The notes under the pieces are model-generated. The model was given only the letters and a program-made list of their open reading frames with translations. It did not search any database and had not been told where the DNA came from. Made by a program: the position numbers and the translations under genes. Of a stretch of DNA of 8,764 nucleotides, positions 5,401 through 8,764 are shown piece after piece. The DNA is from Pseudomonadota bacterium (GTDB lineage Bacteria; Pseudomonadota; Alphaproteobacteria; Rhizobiales; Rhizobiaceae). Positions within the stretch are counted from its first letter, which is position 1. Each line of letters opens with the position of its first letter. The stretch lies in assembly GCA_003242525.1 (NCBI GenBank), contig QGUU01000080.1:1-8764 (forward strand). Direction: 5' to 3'.

Positions 5401-8400
5401 CTATTTCCGTCCCGGCGGAATGTTGACCACGATCTCGCAATCGCCTTTCGGTTCGAAGGCGTTGCCCCTGAATTTGGCGCCATTCACCTCCAGCCAGATC
5501 GACTTCGCGGTCCTGGATCGAACCACCCTTACGCGGTGCACGCGCCCCGCGAGGTTCAGCGTGGCGGCGTAACCGTCCCAATGGGATGGCAGCCGGGGAT
5601 TGAACGACAGGCGCTTGCCACGTCGTTCTATTCCCAGGATTCCTTCCACGGCAGCTCGATAGAGCCATCCGGCGGAGCCTGTATACCAGGTCCATCCGCC
5701 GCGGCCTCCCTTGTCTTCCGCATAGATGTCGGCTGCGACGACATAAGGCTCCACCCGGTAATGCTCCGCCGCCTCTTCGGTCAGCGCATGGTTGACCGGG
5801 TTGAGCATGGAGAAGCACCGATAGGCATCGTCGAACTGCCCCATTTCAGCGAGCGCGATCACGAACCATGTGGCAGCATGCGTGTACTGCCCCCCATTCT
5901 CGCGCACTCCAGGCGGGTAGCTCTTGATGTAGCCGGGATCCTTGTCGGTGCGAGAGAATGGCGGAGTGAACAGCCGGATGATCTTAAGATCCTCGTCCAC
6001 AAGGTATTCTGTCGCCTTGACCATGGCCGTCTTGGACCTGGCCGGGTCACCCTCGCCCGACAGCACGCTCCAGGACTGGGCGATGGAGTCTATCTTGCAT
6101 TCGTCGGATTCGCGCGAGCCGAGCGGCGAGCCATCGTCATAGCTTCCGCGACGGTACCATTCGCCATCCCAGGCCGAGTTTTCCAAGGCGCGTTTGAGAA
6201 TGCCTGCATGCTTTTCCCAAGCGCGGGCACGTTTCTCGTCACCTTCTTTCCGGGCGACGGTCGAAAAATCGTGCAAGGCCTTGAGCAGGAACCAGCCAAG
6301 CCACACGCTCTCTCCACGGCCCTTTTCGCCGACGCGGTTCATGCCGTCATTCCAGTCGCCGCCCAGGATCAGAGGCAGGCCGGACTTGCCGGAACGCTTG
6401 ATGGCGAGGTCGAGAGCCAGAGCGCAGTGTTCGTAGAGCGACACCTTCTTCTTCGTCACTTCCGGCGTGAAAAAGGCGTCATGCTCTCCTTCGATCAGCG
6501 TCTGCCCTTCAATGAAGGGAATCTGCTCCTTGAGGATCGTCCGATCGCCGGTAACCTCCATGTAGTGGTTGACTGCATAGGCGAGCCAAACGACGTCGTC
6601 CGAAATAAGGGTGCGCACGCCGGCACCGGTGCGCGGCAGCCACCAGTGCTGAACGTCGCCTTCAGGGAACTGTCTGCGGGCGGCATTGAGGATCTGCGCT
6701 CGGGCCAGCTTCGGATCATGCGACAGCAGCGCCAAAGTATCCTGCAACTGGTCACGGAAGCCATAAGCGCCGCTTGCCTGGTAGAAGGCCGAACGTGCGC
6801 GGATTCGGCAGGCCAGCGCCTGATAGGGCAGCCAATGATTGACCAGGGCGTTGAGCGCCTTGTCTGGGGTTTCGACCTGGATGGTGTCCAGAAAGGCCCG
6901 CCACTCCTGATGGTTTTGAGCGAGACGCTGGTCGAAATCCATCTCGCGATGCTTCTTCACCAGCGCGTTCGCCTCCTCGGCCGAAGCGGCGTCACCCAGC
7001 AGCCAAAGCAGCGTGACATCGCCGCCCGCTGGAATCTCTACATCCCGGGCAAGCGCAGCGCAGGGATCATCGCCGGCCTCAACACGTCCTGACAATGAGA
7101 GGCCTTTCACCGCAGCGTATGGCGCGGTGCTGGAGCCGTGGCGGCCCAGGAATTCCTGGCGATCCGCCGTCACGGACTGAGGCTCCTGGTCACTGGCCAT
7201 GAAGGCTACACGGTCGCCGAAATCGAGATGATAGGGGTTGCGCGCCAGAAGCGCGCCCGTTTCAGGATCGCGCGAAGGCACTATGGTGGCCGCCGTCTGG
7301 GAGCGATGGCCGCCGAGCACCCACTCGGCATAGGCGTATACGCGCAGCCGTACTGAAGAAGACCCGGCGTTCTGTATGCGCAGCCGGGAAATGCGCACCG
7401 GATCGACCGGGTCGACCACGTGGGTAAGGTCCATGGAAAGCGGGCCCCGCCTGGTCCGGAAGGTCGAAAAACCCTGCCCGTGCCACGTCTCGTATGCCAT
7501 TGCCGGATCGCGCAAGACGCCGGCAATCGGCGAGAATGCCGCCCCGCTGTCGAGATCATGGATGTAGATGCCCTCGCCCGGCCGGTTGGTGACCGGGTCG
7601 TTCGACCAGGGCGTGATCTGGTAGTCGCGACTGTTGCGGCTCCATGTAAAAGCGGCGCCTTCTGCCGACACATGGAATCCGAAGCCCTCATTGGCGATGA
7701 CGTTGATCCACGGCTGTGGAGTCACTCGTCGCCCGGAGAGACGTACGACATAATGCCGACCGTCGCCCTCGAAGCCGCCGAACCCGTTCCAGTATTCAAG
7801 CCCCTGGCCGTCCGTGGCAATGCCTTCCGAAAGGAAGGCGGAAACCTCTTGAGTCGTGTCGTCCTCTGGGAGGGTCGTCGCATCATGGGGCGTGAATTCA
7901 TCCCGCGCCTGCAGTGCGGCGGCCTCGGCACGCTCGATCTGATCGAATATCGTGCCGTTTCGGGTATGCAGCACAACCCTGGCCACGGCCAGCAGCGTAC
8001 GGTAAGTCGGCTCGTCCATGAGGTCGCGCCGCACCGCGAATATATGTTGGCGAGGGCCGAGTTCCTTGCCACGCAACCGGCTGTTCTCGCAAAGCGCCTC
8101 GATGGCATGCTGCAGGTCCTGAACGTAGGAAGAAGCCTGCTCATTGACGATGACCAGGTCGACCATCATCCCGCGTGCGCGCATATATTCCTGGAAGCGC
8201 AGCGACTGGGCAACGATCTCAAGATCCGCGACGTCGGCGATGCGAACGACGAAGATCGGATAGTCGCCGGAAATGGAAGTGGGCCACAGGCTGGACTGCT
8301 TGCCAAGCCCGGCAGCAATGGTTTCGGCTGGCGGACGCATGAACGGATCGGGATAGATCAGATATCGAGCCAGCTTTTGCACATTGGCAGCGTCTGTCAG

Positions 8401-8764
8401 GCTCAGGCCCATATGCCGCGTCTGCACCTGCGAGCGCGTCCATGCAAGCATCGCCTGACGTGCGAAGCTTTCGGCATGGTCGAGTCGCGACATGGTTTCT
8501 TCCACTTCGACCCGGTTGGCGCCCACGACCGTCCAGAACACGAGCGATATTTTCTTGTTGGCCGGCACGCGCACCCGCCGTCGCAGCGAGATGATGGGAT
8601 CGAGCGTGAAGCCAGCATGCCCGCCGAGCCGGGCGCCCGGATCGAAAGCAGCCGCCTGTGAAATATCGCGTCCCCGGCCAATGAACGCCCGCCGGTCGGT
8701 TTCGGCTTCCGTGTCGCGGGCGAGGCTGGAAGGATCGGTCAGGAACAGGTCTTTTATACAAACT
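5401..8764 (-). CDS. ndvB: Cyclic beta-1,2-glucan synthase NdvB (ChvB), C-terminal part, 5'-truncated
   Basis: The frame is open to the right edge and ends at TAG (5401-5403), giving 1120 residues of a family usually near 2800. GTG at 8574 is internal, since typical NdvB sequence (TDRRAFIGRGRD, then LDPIISLRRRVRVPANKK) continues upstream of it. NdvB is a giant inner-membrane enzyme that uses UDP-glucose to initiate, elongate and cyclise beta-1,2-glucan. The initiating and GT84 glycosyltransferase parts are outside the window. What is visible is a linker region (about 8764-7850), then a GH94-like beta-sandwich opening with YWNGFGGFEGDGRHYVV (about 7750-7797), then an alpha/alpha-barrel with HWWLPRTGAGVRTLISDD (about 6595-6648) and the catalytic-type GGDWNDGMNR (6334-6363), and finally GGWTWYTGSAGWLYRA near 5660-5705 with a short C-terminal beta domain. 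In characterised homologues the GH94 domain acts as a beta-1,2-glucan phosphorylase that sets ring size. No frameshift is seen. Confidence -1.
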   Translation of the reverse strand, partial: VCIKDLFLTDPSSLARDTEAETDRRAFIGRGRDISQAAAFDPGARLGGHAGFTLDPIISLRRRVRVPANKKISLVFWTVVGANRVEVEETMSRLDHAESFARQAMLAWTRSQVQTRHMGLSLTDAANVQKLARYLIYPDPFMRPPAETIAAGLGKQSSLWPTSISGDYPIFVVRIADVADLEIVAQSLRFQEYMRARGMMVDLVIVNEQASSYVQDLQHAIEALCENSRLRGKELGPRQHIFAVRRDLMDEPTYRTLLAVARVVLHTRNGTIFDQIERAEAAALQARDEFTPHDATTLPEDDTTQEVSAFLSEGIATDGQGLEYWNGFGGFEGDGRHYVVRLSGRRVTPQPWINVIANEGFGFHVSAEGAAFTWSRNSRDYQITPWSNDPVTNRPGEGIYIHDLDSGAAFSPIAGVLRDPAMAYETWHGQGFSTFRTRRGPLSMDLTHVVDPVDPVRISRLRIQNAGSSSVRLRVYAYAEWVLGGHRSQTAATIVPSRDPETGALLARNPYHLDFGDRVAFMASDQEPQSVTADRQEFLGRHGSSTAPYAAVKGLSLSGRVEAGDDPCAALARDVEIPAGGDVTLLWLLGDAASAEEANALVKKHREMDFDQRLAQNHQEWRAFLDTIQVETPDKALNALVNHWLPYQALACRIRARSAFYQASGAYGFRDQLQDTLALLSHDPKLARAQILNAARRQFPEGDVQHWWLPRTGAGVRTLISDDVVWLAYAVNHYMEVTGDRTILKEQIPFIEGQTLIEGEHDAFFTPEVTKKKVSLYEHCALALDLAIKRSGKSGLPLILGGDWNDGMNRVGEKGRGESVWLGWFLLKALHDFSTVARKEGDEKRARAWEKHAGILKRALENSAWDGEWYRRGSYDDGSPLGSRESDECKIDSIAQSWSVLSGEGDPARSKTAMVKATEYLVDEDLKIIRLFTPPFSRTDKDPGYIKSYPPGVRENGGQYTHAATWFVIALAEMGQFDDAYRCFSMLNPVNHALTEEAAEHYRVEPYVVAADIYAEDKGGRGGWTWYTGSAGWLYRAAVEGILGIERRGKRLSFNPRLPSHWDGYAATLNLAGRVHRVRVVRSRTAKSIWLEVNGAKFRGNAFEPKGDCEIVVNIPPGRK

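Noticed and set aside
5129..5818. A 229-codon minus-strand frame bridging the end of ndvB and the start of ndvA
   Set aside because: It is out of frame with both genes, its composition is Arg/Gly/Ala-rich in the manner of a shifted frame, and its end reads through the non-coding spacer. No evidence of frameshifting or a bridging peptide.
5536..7092. A 518-codon open frame on the plus strand, opposite ndvB
   Set aside because: Its translation has no recognisable family features, while the opposite strand carries the conserved GH94 motifs of NdvB. Long antisense frames are expected opposite GC-rich coding sequence.
7420..8661. A 413-codon plus-strand open frame opposite the upstream part of the ndvB fragment
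   Set aside because: Same reason: it mirrors NdvB coding sequence, has no recognisable domain and no convincing ribosome binding site.
1..8764. tRNA/rRNA genes, insertion sequences, CRISPR arrays, attachment sites, toxin-antitoxin or defence genes
   Set aside because: Looked for and not seen. Genes are tightly packed conserved housekeeping or envelope functions, with no direct repeats, transposase motifs or shift in composition.

Overview
The window is about 62% GC by eye and almost fully coding. It looks like a chromosomal segment of an alphaproteobacterium, most likely Hyphomicrobiales (Rhizobiales). The main reason is an ndvB-ndvA (chvB-chvA) locus for making and exporting periplasmic cyclic beta-1,2-glucan, which is a hallmark of rhizobia, agrobacteria, brucellae and relatives. 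I cannot name the genus.

Layout from left to right. (1) 1-1770, plus strand: the 3' part of a RACo-type ASKHA protein (DUF4445 family), an ATP-dependent reductive activator of corrinoid proteins. Its N-terminal ferredoxin domain should lie outside the window. (2) 1771-1801: a 31-bp convergent gap with two hairpins, probably a bidirectional terminator. (3) 1802-2488, minus: a cupin-fold D-lyxose/D-mannose isomerase with a GTG start and strong Shine-Dalgarno. (4) 2489-2564: a short spacer with a perfect 9-bp inverted repeat. (5) 2565-3329, minus: ccmC, a haem-handling membrane protein of cytochrome c maturation, with no other ccm gene beside it. (6) 3403-5178, minus: ndvA, the cyclic glucan ABC exporter. 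(7) 5179-5400: a 222-bp spacer with an 11-bp hairpin just after the ndvB stop. (8) 5401-8764, minus: the C-terminal 1120 residues of ndvB, the giant cyclic beta-1,2-glucan synthase, whose start lies beyond the right edge.

How the genes work together. NdvB polymerises, cyclises and size-controls the glucan, and NdvA exports it to the periplasm. ccmC and the sugar isomerase follow on the same strand but have no obvious pathway link to the glucan genes or to each other. The RACo-like gene is convergent with them and belongs to a C1/corrinoid unit that continues to the left. I found no RNA genes, mobile elements, CRISPR arrays or broken genes. I see no clearly novel system. The points most worth a second look are the isolated ccmC, its possible leaderless promoter, the spacer hairpins, and the active-site variant in the isomerase.
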